Shown here one piece after another: positions 44,230 through 53,930 of a stretch of 64,000 bases of DNA. Every line of letters begins with the position of its first letter. Position 1 is the first letter of the stretch. Origin of the DNA: JBJHDF01 sp050486405. Its GTDB lineage: Bacteria > Pseudomonadota > Gammaproteobacteria > Pseudomonadales > Cellvibrionaceae. Position numbers and translations under genes: made by a program. Where the stretch lies: the NCBI GenBank assembly GCA_050486405.1, contig JBJHDF010000007.1:69684-133683 (forward strand), written 5' to 3'. The notes below the pieces were generated by a model. That model was not told where the DNA came from, did not search any database, and was given only the letters and a program-made list of their open reading frames with translations.

Positions 44230-46662
44230 ATGATTTCGTGGTTCGATATTAAGAAATCTTTGTCCTTTTTGCTAAAGGACTACAAGTACTCGTCGGTCAT
44301 AGTTTTATCCATGGCTTTTAGCCTCGGTATTGCGCTTTTCCTCTATACCCAGATATATACGATTCAGTACAAAAATCTGGAGTTCGATAAATCGGATCAG
44401 ATCGTATCGATCTCCCGAGTTGAGAACGATTGGGTACACACTACAGGTGGGATATACTATTTTGAGTTCACATACCTAAATGAAAGATTGACAAGTTTTG
44501 AATACTTCGGGCGCTACGAAGAGCGGTTGGCAACATTGCAAACAGACGCCTTTAGTGAGCGTGTGAACGGCGCAGCGGTAAACTCTGATCTTTTTAAGGT
44601 TGCATCGGGAGTGGAGCCCCTAAAGGGTAGAGTTCTCAACGCAGAGGACGATATCCATGGATCTGCTCAGGTTGCTGTGATTAGCTATGATCTATGGCAG
44701 AACCTTTTTGACGGTAGGCAAGATATACTGGGTCAACTTGCCACTCTCAATGGTCTTGTGTATTCCATTGTCGGCGTAATGCCGCAAGGATTTCGGTTTC
44801 CTATCGATCATGATATCTGGGTTAGTTATCCACTTTGGCACATTGCAGAAGCAGAGACATCTGGTTGGAATACTGTTGTCGCACGCCTGCGAGACGGTGT
44901 AAGTATTGACCAGGCCAGAGCTGAAATCGACGCGTTATCAGCGGATCTCCGTCGAGAATATCCCAATCATTTTATGGGTAAAGGTGTTCATGTTGTACCC
45001 TATACCCAGGCATTTTCGGCTGGAATGAGAACCAGCGTTGGCATTATGACCATAATTGGAATTGCCATACTATTGATGGGATGTTTCAGTGTTTCCAACC
45101 TTCTGATCGTAAGAATGCTGGAAAGCGAGAGAGAAAGTGTAATTAAGTCTGCTCTGGGTATCCCCTATTGGCGTATCGCGGTTCGGCCTTTGCTGGAATC
45201 CTTTTGGATGTGTTTGCTGGCTGGAACACTGGCGGTTATCCTTTGTGCTCTGAGTATAGGTATACTCGGCGGTCATATGTATTCTGAAGGCCCATACTGG
45301 TGGGTGCTTGAGCTTTACCCGGCAGTGTTTGTGGCCGCATTTGTATTGTCAGTCATGATGTGGATCGTTACCGGATTTGTCCCTGTCTTGCTGTCAATGC
45401 GTGCGCCCTCAAACTCAGCGTTATCAAGTGGTCGCAAGGGCGGCGCTGGCGGGAAGTCTGGCCCATTGATGAGCGGCCTTATCGGTGTGCAAGTCATTTG
45501 TGCATTCGTCATGATGGTGCTAACGGGCCTAAGCGTTGAAGCATTGACGCGTACGCTAAATGCCGAGTACGGTGTAAAAATGGAGGGTGCTATTGTTGCG
45601 GATGTTAGATTGTCTGAGTTTAGTCACCCCAGTGTAAGCGATAGGGTTGACTACTACGAATCACTTAGGCAAGAAGTGAGTAGTGATGGTCGCATTAGTC
45701 GGGTGGCTTTCTCCTCGGGACTTCCTGGCTTTGGAACCAACTCTACGACGTACCTAAAGCCTGGGTCCGTGACTGCATCGGGGCGGGGGTACGACAGAAT
45801 ATTTCAAGTGTCAGTTTGCGACGAACTGTTTGATGCATTGGATATGCGTGTTATCAGTGGCCGATCGTTCAATCGTTTCGATACAGAGGACTCATCATTG
45901 GTGGGTATAGTTGATGAGCGTACAGCATATATGCTTGATCCATCCGGCGATGTTGTCGGTAGGCAGATTCAGATAGATATTGAAAACAATGGCCCACTTA
46001 TTACTATTATTGGTGTGGTTAATACTGTTTTTCATGGATCTCCACTTGTAGAGCAGAGCTCAGTTTTTGGCAATCTGTATCGACCCATGCGGCAGTTGTT
46101 GCCTCCTTGGGGCACCATGCATATGGTGGCGAACTCGGAATCTACGTCTTACGAGGTATTTGAAAGCATCAGGCAAGCCGGCCGCAGAACCGATCCACAG
46201 ATTGCCATTGCTGCAGTAATGACATACCCCGATCGATTGGCTCTGCAGACCAGGCAACTAATGACCATGATTTCCAGTTTTTTGCCGGCCGCTTTGCTGG
46301 CGTTTCTCATGGCATCGGTTGGCATATATGGAATTTCGACCAGAATTACAATGCAAAAAGCCAACGATTTTGGCGTCATGAAGGCCTTGGGCGCAACCGA
46401 TAGAAATATAATTTCGATGTTTCTCAAGAAAACCTGGTTACTACTGTTCGGCAGTTTGGTGGTGGGAGTTGGAATATTGATGCTGGTCCTGCCGTCAGTG
46501 GTATCCTGGAGCTTTGTTGTTTCTGGAACGGTTCTAATGGCGGTGACGGCCATAGTAATGTTGCTCATATTCTTTATGGTGACTGGCGCAAGCACGATAC
46601 CGATGTTCCGTATCAATAAGCTTTCTCCCCAGGATGCCTTGAACTTCCGCTTGGGATCTTGA
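44230..46662 (+). CDS. FtsX/MacB-type ABC permease, duplicated form
   Basis: An 810-residue permease made of two MacB-type halves. The first has a membrane helix (about 25-42), a periplasmic MacB_PCD-like domain (MVGVMPQGFRFP-type segment near 180) and three FtsX helices (about 270-385). The second half repeats this layout: helix near 418-436, periplasmic domain to about 670, and FtsX helices with MKALGATDRNIISMFL (near 717). This two-unit type (sometimes called ADOP) is common in Acidobacteria and Bacteroidetes. Its partners are the preceding ATPase and adaptor genes. Confidence 0.9.
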   Translation: MISWFDIKKSLSFLLKDYKYSSVIVLSMAFSLGIALFLYTQIYTIQYKNLEFDKSDQIVSISRVENDWVHTTGGIYYFEFTYLNERLTSFEYFGRYEERLATLQTDAFSERVNGAAVNSDLFKVASGVEPLKGRVLNAEDDIHGSAQVAVISYDLWQNLFDGRQDILGQLATLNGLVYSIVGVMPQGFRFPIDHDIWVSYPLWHIAEAETSGWNTVVARLRDGVSIDQARAEIDALSADLRREYPNHFMGKGVHVVPYTQAFSAGMRTSVGIMTIIGIAILLMGCFSVSNLLIVRMLESERESVIKSALGIPYWRIAVRPLLESFWMCLLAGTLAVILCALSIGILGGHMYSEGPYWWVLELYPAVFVAAFVLSVMMWIVTGFVPVLLSMRAPSNSALSSGRKGGAGGKSGPLMSGLIGVQVICAFVMMVLTGLSVEALTRTLNAEYGVKMEGAIVADVRLSEFSHPSVSDRVDYYESLRQEVSSDGRISRVAFSSGLPGFGTNSTTYLKPGSVTASGRGYDRIFQVSVCDELFDALDMRVISGRSFNRFDTEDSSLVGIVDERTAYMLDPSGDVVGRQIQIDIENNGPLITIIGVVNTVFHGSPLVEQSSVFGNLYRPMRQLLPPWGTMHMVANSESTSYEVFESIRQAGRRTDPQIAIAAVMTYPDRLALQTRQLMTMISSFLPAALLAFLMASVGIYGISTRITMQKANDFGVMKALGATDRNIISMFLKKTWLLLFGSLVVGVGILMLVLPSVVSWSFVVSGTVLMAVTAIVMLLIFFMVTGASTIPMFRINKLSPQDALNFRLGS

Positions 46663-46669
46663 ACTAAAT

Positions 46670-47410
46670 ATGCGCGACGTTGTTATATTGATGGCGATGC
46701 ATTCCGAGGCTGAACCGCTGATTGAGCGGCTGGGTGCGCGCAGGAAGACCGCTGTTTTTGAACTGGGTCTGCCGTTTATATGCTATGAGGCTGCGCTGGG
46801 CGACCTGGTTATCAGAATAGTGATTAGTGGCGAAGATGACCGATACTCGGTTGCCAATATTGGTACAGTGCCAGCAGCCCTGATGGCGTACTGCTCGTTA
46901 CAGGCGCTACAACCTGATTTGATCTTCAGTGCTGGTACCGCGGGGGGGTTTTCCAGCAAGGGAGCCAAGATTGGCACGGTATATTTAAGCGATCGAGAGT
47001 TTGTGTTTCACGATCGCAATGTCCCAATGCCTGGTTATGATGAATCCGGAGTTGGTCACTACCCTGCACTCAACGTCAGGCGAATGGCACATGATCTTCA
47101 GCTTCCATATGGAGTGATTTCCAGCGGTAGCTCCTTGAAGAAAGCGGAAAGCGATATAAGTATGATGCGGGAATCGGGCGCGGTAGCAAAGGAAATGGAA
47201 GCCGCTGCCATCGCTTGGGTATGCTGGTTGAAAAATACACCTTTGATTGGAATAAAAGCGATTACCAATATCTTGGACAACGATGAAGAATCGGAAGCAC
47301 AATTTTTGTGCAATCTGAAGTTGGCCAGCGACGAACTATCGCGGGCCGTACTCGGAGTCTTGACCTATATTCGCGGCAAGTCTATTCAGGAGCTGGCGGA
47401 TGGCCGGTAA
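46670..47410 (+). CDS. MTA/SAH nucleosidase-like purine nucleosidase
   Basis: A 246-residue member of the PNP/UDP phosphorylase superfamily. The ribose/purine-binding signatures SAGTAGGFSSKGAKIGTV (near 86) and KEMEAAAIAWV (near 165, with the ribose-contacting Met-Glu) are visible. Such enzymes split S-adenosylhomocysteine, methylthioadenosine and 5'-deoxyadenosine. The last is the by-product of radical SAM enzymes and inhibits them. As last gene of an operon with two radical SAM enzymes and near an FkbM methyltransferase, it is well placed to clear these products; that role is inferred. It starts 7 bases after the permease stop. Confidence 0.88.
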   Translation: MRDVVILMAMHSEAEPLIERLGARRKTAVFELGLPFICYEAALGDLVIRIVISGEDDRYSVANIGTVPAALMAYCSLQALQPDLIFSAGTAGGFSSKGAKIGTVYLSDREFVFHDRNVPMPGYDESGVGHYPALNVRRMAHDLQLPYGVISSGSSLKKAESDISMMRESGAVAKEMEAAAIAWVCWLKNTPLIGIKAITNILDNDEESEAQFLCNLKLASDELSRAVLGVLTYIRGKSIQELADGR

Positions 47411-47426
47411 GACGGCCATCCGCCAG
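47393..47426. terminator. 14-bp perfect stem-loop holding the nucleosidase stop codon
   Basis: CTGGCGGATGGCCG (47393-47406) and its exact complement (47413-47426) enclose the loop GTAAGA, which contains the TAA stop. No T-run follows. It marks the end of the island operon and faces the end of lpdA, so it may end or stabilise both transcripts. Confidence 0.5.
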
Positions 47427-47473
47427 ACATATCTAGGGTGACGGGTCCGGCTCAGTAGCCGCAACCCGCTTAG

Positions 47474-48880
47474 CTATTTCCGCACTGACGGATTGGGCAG
47501 ATCGGTGATACTACCGGCCGCCAGTTCGCCGGCAAGCCCCACGGTTTCGTGCAGTGTGGGGTGGGCGTGAATGGTCAGTGCCAGGTCTTCGACGTTGGCG
47601 CCGAATTCCAGCGCCAGGGTCACCTCACCCAGCAGCTCACCGGCATTGATGCCGACGATGCCGGCGCCCAGCAACTGTTCGCTGTCCTTGTGGTAGATCA
47701 GTTTGGTTTTGCCTTCGCTGCGGTCGGCGCCCAGGGCGCGACCACTGGCGGCCCAGGGAAAGACAGCGGTGCGGTAGGCAATGCCCTGTTCTTTGGCTTC
47801 TTTTTCCGTCAGCCCCGTCCAGGCCACTTCCGGATTGGTGTAGGCGATGGAGGGGATGGCGCGGGGGTTGAAAACACGCTTGTGTCCGGCGGCCACTTCA
47901 GCTGCCACGTGGGCCTCGTGGGTAGCCTTGTGCGCCAGCATGGGCTGGCCGACGATATCGCCGATGGCGAATATATGCGGTACATTGGTCTGCTGGGTTT
48001 CGCTGACTGGAATGAAGCCGCGCTCGTCCACCTCGATGCCGGCCTTCTCCGCGTCCAGAGACTTGCCGTTGGGTTTGCGGCCCACTGCCACCAGTATGGC
48101 GTCGTACGCCTGGGGCTTGTCCGGCGCCTGATCGCCCTCGAAGGTTACCTGCAGATCGTTCTTGCCGGCCTTCACTGCGGTGACCTTGGTTTTCAGCAGA
48201 ATGTTGAAGCGATCCTTGTTGTGTTTGTGGTAGACCGCTATAAGATCCTTGTCGGCGGCGGGAATCAGCTGGTCGGCGAACTCCACGACGGTCACTTCGC
48301 TGCCCAGCGCCTGATACACGGTGGCCATTTCCAGGCCGATGATGCCGCCACCGACCACCAGCAGCCGCTTGGGGATGTCCGGCATTTCCAGTGCCCGGGT
48401 GGAATCCCAGATGCGCGGGTCCTCGGGCATGAAGGGCAGCTGGATCACGGAGGAGCCGGCGGCGATAATGGCTTTTTCAAAGGTGATTTCAGTGGTCTTG
48501 TCGCCGTCAGTGACGCTCAGGGTGTTCTGGTCGAGAAACCTGCCGGTGCCAGTCACCACTTGTACCTTGCGCTGTTTGGCCATACCGCCAACACCCTGGG
48601 TCAGCTTGCCCACGGTGCGCTCCTTGAAAGCGCGGATGGCGTCGAGATCGATGTCCGGCTCTTTGAAGGTCACCCCCACGGCGGCGGCTGCCTCCGCTTC
48701 CTCAATTACCTGGGCCACATGCAGCAGTGCCTTGGAAGGAATACAGCCCACGTTCAGGCAGACCCCGCCGAGGCTGCTGTAGCGCTCCACCAGAGTCACG
48801 TCCATACCCAGATCCGCCGCCCGAAAGGCCGCGGAATAACCGCCGGGGCCGCTGCCCAGTACCAGTAATTGTGTTTTCAA
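47474..48880 (-). CDS. lpdA: Dihydrolipoyl dehydrogenase
   Basis: The FAD-dependent E3 subunit of pyruvate and 2-oxoglutarate dehydrogenase complexes. It has 468 residues, the FAD-binding LGSGPGGYSAAFRAA, the redox disulfide in GGVCLNVGCIPSK (near 40-50), the NAD-binding VVGGGIIGLEM (near 178), the second FAD motif FAIGDIVGQPMLAHKA and the C-terminal catalytic HAHPTLHE (near 442). The E1 and E2 genes (aceE/aceF) are not in the window. The flank returns to GC-rich codon use directly beyond the island. Confidence 0.97.
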   Translation of the reverse strand: MKTQLLVLGSGPGGYSAAFRAADLGMDVTLVERYSSLGGVCLNVGCIPSKALLHVAQVIEEAEAAAAVGVTFKEPDIDLDAIRAFKERTVGKLTQGVGGMAKQRKVQVVTGTGRFLDQNTLSVTDGDKTTEITFEKAIIAAGSSVIQLPFMPEDPRIWDSTRALEMPDIPKRLLVVGGGIIGLEMATVYQALGSEVTVVEFADQLIPAADKDLIAVYHKHNKDRFNILLKTKVTAVKAGKNDLQVTFEGDQAPDKPQAYDAILVAVGRKPNGKSLDAEKAGIEVDERGFIPVSETQQTNVPHIFAIGDIVGQPMLAHKATHEAHVAAEVAAGHKRVFNPRAIPSIAYTNPEVAWTGLTEKEAKEQGIAYRTAVFPWAASGRALGADRSEGKTKLIYHKDSEQLLGAGIVGINAGELLGEVTLALEFGANVEDLALTIHAHPTLHETVGLAGELAAGSITDLPNPSVRK

Positions 48881-48973
48881 AGTCGCACCCGCTCTGGAAA
48901 TGATTCGAGAGCGGGCAAGTTTACACCATGCCGTCGTGTATTTCAGCGGCGGGTCAGCCCCGTTCTTTTTCGG

Positions 48974-50176
48974 CTACACTGCCTGCCGCAGGGCTGCGGC
49001 CACCGGCATGCGCGCGGCGCGCAGGGCGGGAAAGAAGCCGCCAACCAAACCAATCAACACCGCCGCGGTAATACCCTGGGTGATGAGATCGATGGTTACC
49101 GCAAAGTCGAACACCACCTGACTGAAGCTGGCGCTGTTGATGGTGGATACGGTGTAGCCATTGAAAATCAGGTAGACCACCAGCGCCCCTAGCAGCCCAC
49201 CGATCACCGACAGCACCAGCGACTCCAGCAGTGTGGACACCGCCACGGGAAAGCCGCCGAAGCCGAGGGCGCGCAGGGTGGCGATTTCCCGGGTGCGGGT
49301 GCTGACCGAGGCGTACATGGTGTTGATGGCGCCGAAGATGGCCCCCAGGGACATGAGTATGGCGATGGGGTAACCCACGGTGCGAATGAAATTGCTCAAT
49401 GGTTCGGCCTGGTCGGCGAGATAATCTGTTTCGCGCACCACGTCCAGATCCAGTTGCGGGTTGGCCGCCACGGCGGTGCGCAGCGCTTCCAGAGCACCAT
49501 TGGCGTCCTCGAGTTTCAGCTTGACGCTCTGGTAGGTATTTCCACGGCGATAGGTGGATTGCACCATGGCAGCGTCCGCCCAGACCTCCGATTCGGACAG
49601 GCCACCCCGGGCCGAGAACTCACCTACCACCGTCCACTCGGACTGCCCGAACTGCACCCGGTCGCCCACTTCCAGGCCGGCAAACTGGTGGCGGGCACCG
49701 CGGCCCACCAGAAGTTCGTTGCGCCCCGGCTCAAAACGTCGCCCGTTGACGATGGTGATATTGCCGTGTACGTCAAAGGCGCCGGACTGCACACCGCGCA
49801 GGGAGACGTTGGCCTCCGTGTTGGTGGCGCGCCGGGGCAGGTCCACGATGACCAGAACTTCCGGTGACACCAGCGGTTCGCCGTCGCGCTGGGCAACGCC
49901 GGGCAGGAACGCCAGCAACTGCGCTTCCTCGTGACCCATGCCGCTGCTCAGTTCCGAGGTGGCACCCGAGCGCATGATAATCGCGGTGTCGGCGGCGCCG
50001 GCGTTGGTCATGGTGCGCTGGAACCCGGTGGCCATGGACAGCACACCGATAAAAACACCCACCACACAGGCCACACCGAATACGGCCACCGACGAAGTGC
50101 CAAGACGCTGGGGCAGGTTGCGCAGGTTCATCACGGAGATCAGCGCGATTTGTGAAAGACCGTTGACAATGCTCAT
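48974..50176 (-). CDS. FtsX-type ABC permease, second of two
   Basis: A 400-residue inner-membrane protein with a helix near 28-48, a periplasmic MacB_PCD-like region (about 50-280) and three C-terminal FtsX helices (about 285-395, with TREIATLRALGFGGFPVAVS near 305). It overlaps the previous gene by four bases (ATGA). It is the distal gene of an adaptor-ATPase-permease-permease operon, probably an exporter of lipid, peptide or drug type. Confidence 0.9.
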   Translation of the reverse strand: MSIVNGLSQIALISVMNLRNLPQRLGTSSVAVFGVACVVGVFIGVLSMATGFQRTMTNAGAADTAIIMRSGATSELSSGMGHEEAQLLAFLPGVAQRDGEPLVSPEVLVIVDLPRRATNTEANVSLRGVQSGAFDVHGNITIVNGRRFEPGRNELLVGRGARHQFAGLEVGDRVQFGQSEWTVVGEFSARGGLSESEVWADAAMVQSTYRRGNTYQSVKLKLEDANGALEALRTAVAANPQLDLDVVRETDYLADQAEPLSNFIRTVGYPIAILMSLGAIFGAINTMYASVSTRTREIATLRALGFGGFPVAVSTLLESLVLSVIGGLLGALVVYLIFNGYTVSTINSASFSQVVFDFAVTIDLITQGITAAVLIGLVGGFFPALRAARMPVAAALRQAV

Positions 50177-51333
50177 GCGCGCCTCCCCAGTGCGGTAACA
50201 ATATTCAGTCGCATACCCTGCATTGCCGGCAGAATGCCGGCCAGAATGCCCAGTGCGGCAATGGCCAGCAGCGCCTGTATGACCACGGCACCAGTCATGC
50301 CGAAGCCGGGCAGGAACGCCGCCAGTGCCGCAGCCACGCCCTGTACCATCAGCCAGGACAGTCCCAGCCCGAGAAGGCCACCGATCAGGGCAATCAACAG
50401 CGATTCGGCGAGTACCATCATCAATACCGAGGTGTTGGAGAAGCCGAGGGTTTTAAGAATGGCCAGCTCGGGAATGCGCTCGCGCACGGACTGTGCCATG
50501 GTGTTGCCCGCCACCAGCAGCATGGTGAAAAAGACCGCGCCGAGAATGGCCCGGGTGATGGTGCCAATATCGCCAAACTGTTGCATGAAGGATTCCACGA
50601 ATGCCTGTTCGGTACTGGTTTTCGTCTCCGCCGGTGAGTTCTCAAACAGCGCGTCAACATCCGCCGCTACCTGTGCTGCCTGTGCCGGGTCTTCCACCTT
50701 GATGATCATCCAGCCGATGGTGCCTTGGCCAAAATTGCGGGCCTCGTCGAAATAGTCGTAATGGAACATCATGTAGCTGTTGTCGCCGCGACGGTCCGTG
50801 GCCTCGAAGATACCCTCGATGACAAATTCCCAGGTGCGACTGCCATCCTGCTGGGGAAACATGCCGATCAGGGGAATGCGGTCACCGATATTCCAGTTGA
50901 AACGCTCCGCCAGTGCCGAACCGATCACGGCGCCCATACGGTTGCCCAGCCAGGCCTGCATCTGATCGTCGGGGATGTAAAGGTCGTCGCGGTACATCGA
51001 CATATAGCCTTCGGCGTCTACCGCAAACTGGGCGAACTGATTGCGTGGCTCCTGGTAGTAGGCGCCAAACCAGTTGGCAAAGGTGACTTCGCTGACGCCT
51101 TCAACGCCGGCTGCGCGCGCAACATAGGCATGGGGCAATGGTTCGATCAGCGACACCTTGTGAATGGTCAGCAGCCGGTCGGCGCCGGCCAGCTCGGCGC
51201 CCTGGGTAAAGGTATTGCCCAGGGTGTTGAGCAGCCCAAAAAGCACAAAGGCGAAGACAATGGACAGTATGGTCAGTGTGGTGCGCAGCTTTTTGCGCAC
51301 CACGTTTTTCCAGATCAGATAAAGGTATTTCAT
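50173..51333 (-). CDS. FtsX-type ABC permease, first of two
   Basis: A 386-residue MacB-like permease: N-terminal helix (about 16-38), periplasmic domain (about 40-255) and three FtsX helices (about 262-375), with IPELAILKTLGFSNTSVLMM near 285. It shares its layout with the downstream permease but the sequences differ, suggesting a heterodimer. It lies one base after the ATPase gene. Confidence 0.9.
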   Translation of the reverse strand: MKYLYLIWKNVVRKKLRTTLTILSIVFAFVLFGLLNTLGNTFTQGAELAGADRLLTIHKVSLIEPLPHAYVARAAGVEGVSEVTFANWFGAYYQEPRNQFAQFAVDAEGYMSMYRDDLYIPDDQMQAWLGNRMGAVIGSALAERFNWNIGDRIPLIGMFPQQDGSRTWEFVIEGIFEATDRRGDNSYMMFHYDYFDEARNFGQGTIGWMIIKVEDPAQAAQVAADVDALFENSPAETKTSTEQAFVESFMQQFGDIGTITRAILGAVFFTMLLVAGNTMAQSVRERIPELAILKTLGFSNTSVLMMVLAESLLIALIGGLLGLGLSWLMVQGVAAALAAFLPGFGMTGAVVIQALLAIAALGILAGILPAMQGMRLNIVTALGRRA

Positions 51334-51334
51334 C

Positions 51335-52063
51335 TCAGGCGCCCCTGGTTGTCGCGCTTTCGATCAGCGAACCCTTGTCCATATGCAGGGTCTTGCCGGC
51401 GTACTCTGCAGCCCGGGGGTCGTGGGTGACCATGACAATGGTTTTGTTCTGTTGCCGGTTCAATGCCTGCAGCAGTTCGAGAATTTCATCCGCTGTGGCA
51501 CGATCCAGATCCCCGGTGGGCTCGTCGCACAGCAGCAGGTCCGGGTCGGATACCAGGGCCCTGGCAATGGCCACGCGCTGCTCCTGGCCGCCGGACAACT
51601 CGCTGGGGTAGTGTTTGGCACGATCGCTCAGACCCACCAGTTGCAGCGCGGCGGCGACGTGTTTTTTGCGCTGTCTGCTTGAAAGATTGGTCAACAGCAG
51701 CGGCAATTCCACGTTGCGCTCGGCGGTGAGCACTGGCATCAGATTGTAGAACTGAAAGATAAACCCCACGTGCCGGGAGCGCCAGCGGGTGAGTTGCCCG
51801 GTGGTCAGGCGATCGATGCGTTGCCCGGCGATGGTCAGCTCGCCCGAAGTGGGGCTGTCGAGTCCGCCAAGCAGGTTGAGCAAAGTGGTTTTGCCGGATC
51901 CGGAGGGGCCCATCAAGGCCAGAAAATCGCCCCGTCTAATGCCCAGGTTGAGCCGTTCAAGTACCTGAACTTCTTCCTTGCCCTTGCGGTAGGTTTTTGT
52001 GATGTCCCGGAGTTCGACCAGCGTTTCGCTGGACCCATATTGTTGTGTCGCTGCCTGATTCAT
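51335..52063 (-). CDS. LolD/MacB-type ABC ATPase
   Basis: A 242-residue ATPase with Walker A GPSGSGKTT (near 52), the signature LSGGQEQRVAIARA (near 155) and Walker B LLLCDEPTGDLD. It sits between the adaptor gene (51-base gap) and two FtsX-type permease genes. Its likely role is to drive conformational change in the permease pair; the cargo is not evident. Confidence 0.94.
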   Translation of the reverse strand: MNQAATQQYGSSETLVELRDITKTYRKGKEEVQVLERLNLGIRRGDFLALMGPSGSGKTTLLNLLGGLDSPTSGELTIAGQRIDRLTTGQLTRWRSRHVGFIFQFYNLMPVLTAERNVELPLLLTNLSSRQRKKHVAAALQLVGLSDRAKHYPSELSGGQEQRVAIARALVSDPDLLLCDEPTGDLDRATADEILELLQALNRQQNKTIVMVTHDPRAAEYAGKTLHMDKGSLIESATTRGA

Positions 52064-52114
52064 GGTGTGCTCCTTCAGAATTTGTAATGGGTGCCCGGTG
52101 ATGGTGCCACCGGA

Positions 52115-53332
52115 CTACTGTTTGACACGGGCACCGTCACGCAGGCCCTGGGGTGGCTGGTTGACGAAGTACTCGCCGGGGTTGAGCCCCTCGACTATCA
52201 GGCGCTCGCGACCGCTGCTGTCGGCCAGGGTGACCTGCCGGCGGTGGGCGACGTTGTCATGCACCACAAAGACAAAATGTTGCCGGCCTTCGGTCTGCAC
52301 GGCGCTGGCGGGTACGCGCACACCGGTGCGGGGTGCTGCCGTGTTGTCGGCAGGCGCAGCTTCAAGAAATGCCACGCGTACACCCATGTCCGGCAGTATG
52401 CGCTCGTCCAGTTCGTCAAAACCGACGCGCACGCGCACGGTGGCACGCTGGCGATCGGCGGTGGGAATGATGGCGATCACCCGGGCGGGGATGCGCCACT
52501 CCGGGTAGGCATCCAGGGTGGCCTGCACTGGCTGGCCGGGAAGCACCCGCTGGATATAGGCCTCGTTGACGTCCACCTCGATCTCCAGGGAGGACATGTC
52601 CACCAGGCTGCAGATGCCGGTACGGGTAAAACCGCCGCCGGCAGACATGGGGGAGATGATCTCTCCGGGCTGGGCGTTCTTGGCCACCACCACGCCGGCA
52701 AAGGGCGCGCGAATGATCAGGTCATCCAGATGTTGCTGCTGCACGGCCAGATGCCGTTCGGCCGCCAGCACACCCGCCAGACGAGCCCGGTGTTGCGCCT
52801 CGGCGGTCTGCTGGTTGCTGCGCGCGGCATCCAGTTCGGCGTGGCTGATCAGGTTACGGGCGGCCATGGCTTCGGCCCGCTCCAGTGTCTGCCTGGCTTC
52901 GGTAAGGCGCGCCTCGGCTTCTGCGGCCTGGGCCTTGCTCGATTCCACCTCGGCTTCGGTGAGCGCCAGTTGTCGTTGCTGGTTGATGTCGTCCAGGCGG
53001 GCCACCACCTGGCCCTCCTCCACGAACATGCCCTCTTCCACCAGGACTTCCATCACCTTGCCGGTGACCTTGGACGACACGGTGGCATAGCGCCGGGCGG
53101 TGACATAGCCGGTGGCGTTGAGCACCGCACTGCCACCGCCGTCCAGGGTGCTCGCCCGGGCCAGGGTGGTGGAGACGGTGATGGGTGAGGGGCTGGCCAA
53201 CCACCAGATAACAGCGAGCAGGGCCAGCAGACCCAGCGCACCGGGCACCAGCCATATCAGGGGTGAGTGCTTTTGTGGTTCGGTATCCCGGTCAATGCGC
53301 AGTTGCGACAGGAGATCGTTCTTGTTTTCCAC
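52115..53332 (-). CDS. Periplasmic adaptor subunit of an ABC exporter
   Basis: A 405-residue HlyD/MacA-like adaptor. A membrane helix spans about 25-45; the lipoyl halves are near 85-100 (VLVEEGMFVEEGQVVARLDD) and 200-220 (FAGVVVAKNAQPGEIISPMS). Between them is a coiled-coil hairpin rich in Ala, Glu and Gln. It is the first gene of the four-gene exporter operon. No TolC partner is encoded nearby. It is unlike the island adaptor in sequence and codon use, so the two systems are separate. Confidence 0.92.
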   Translation of the reverse strand: MENKNDLLSQLRIDRDTEPQKHSPLIWLVPGALGLLALLAVIWWLASPSPITVSTTLARASTLDGGGSAVLNATGYVTARRYATVSSKVTGKVMEVLVEEGMFVEEGQVVARLDDINQQRQLALTEAEVESSKAQAAEAEARLTEARQTLERAEAMAARNLISHAELDAARSNQQTAEAQHRARLAGVLAAERHLAVQQQHLDDLIIRAPFAGVVVAKNAQPGEIISPMSAGGGFTRTGICSLVDMSSLEIEVDVNEAYIQRVLPGQPVQATLDAYPEWRIPARVIAIIPTADRQRATVRVRVGFDELDERILPDMGVRVAFLEAAPADNTAAPRTGVRVPASAVQTEGRQHFVFVVHDNVAHRRQVTLADSSGRERLIVEGLNPGEYFVNQPPQGLRDGARVKQ

Positions 53333-53427
53333 TCTGTACTCCAGTCCGATTTCAATCGAAGATGCAGTCTAGACACAGGCCTTGCTACAGGAAAGTGTCA
53401 AATGTCATATATTGTCAGGAGTGATCG

Positions 53428-53916
<489 letters not shown>

Positions 53917-53930
53917 GGCTGTTCGCTCCG

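Noticed and set aside
47549..48868. Open frame antisense to lpdA
   Set aside because: The sense gene is full-length and conserved; the antisense product has no recognisable motif.
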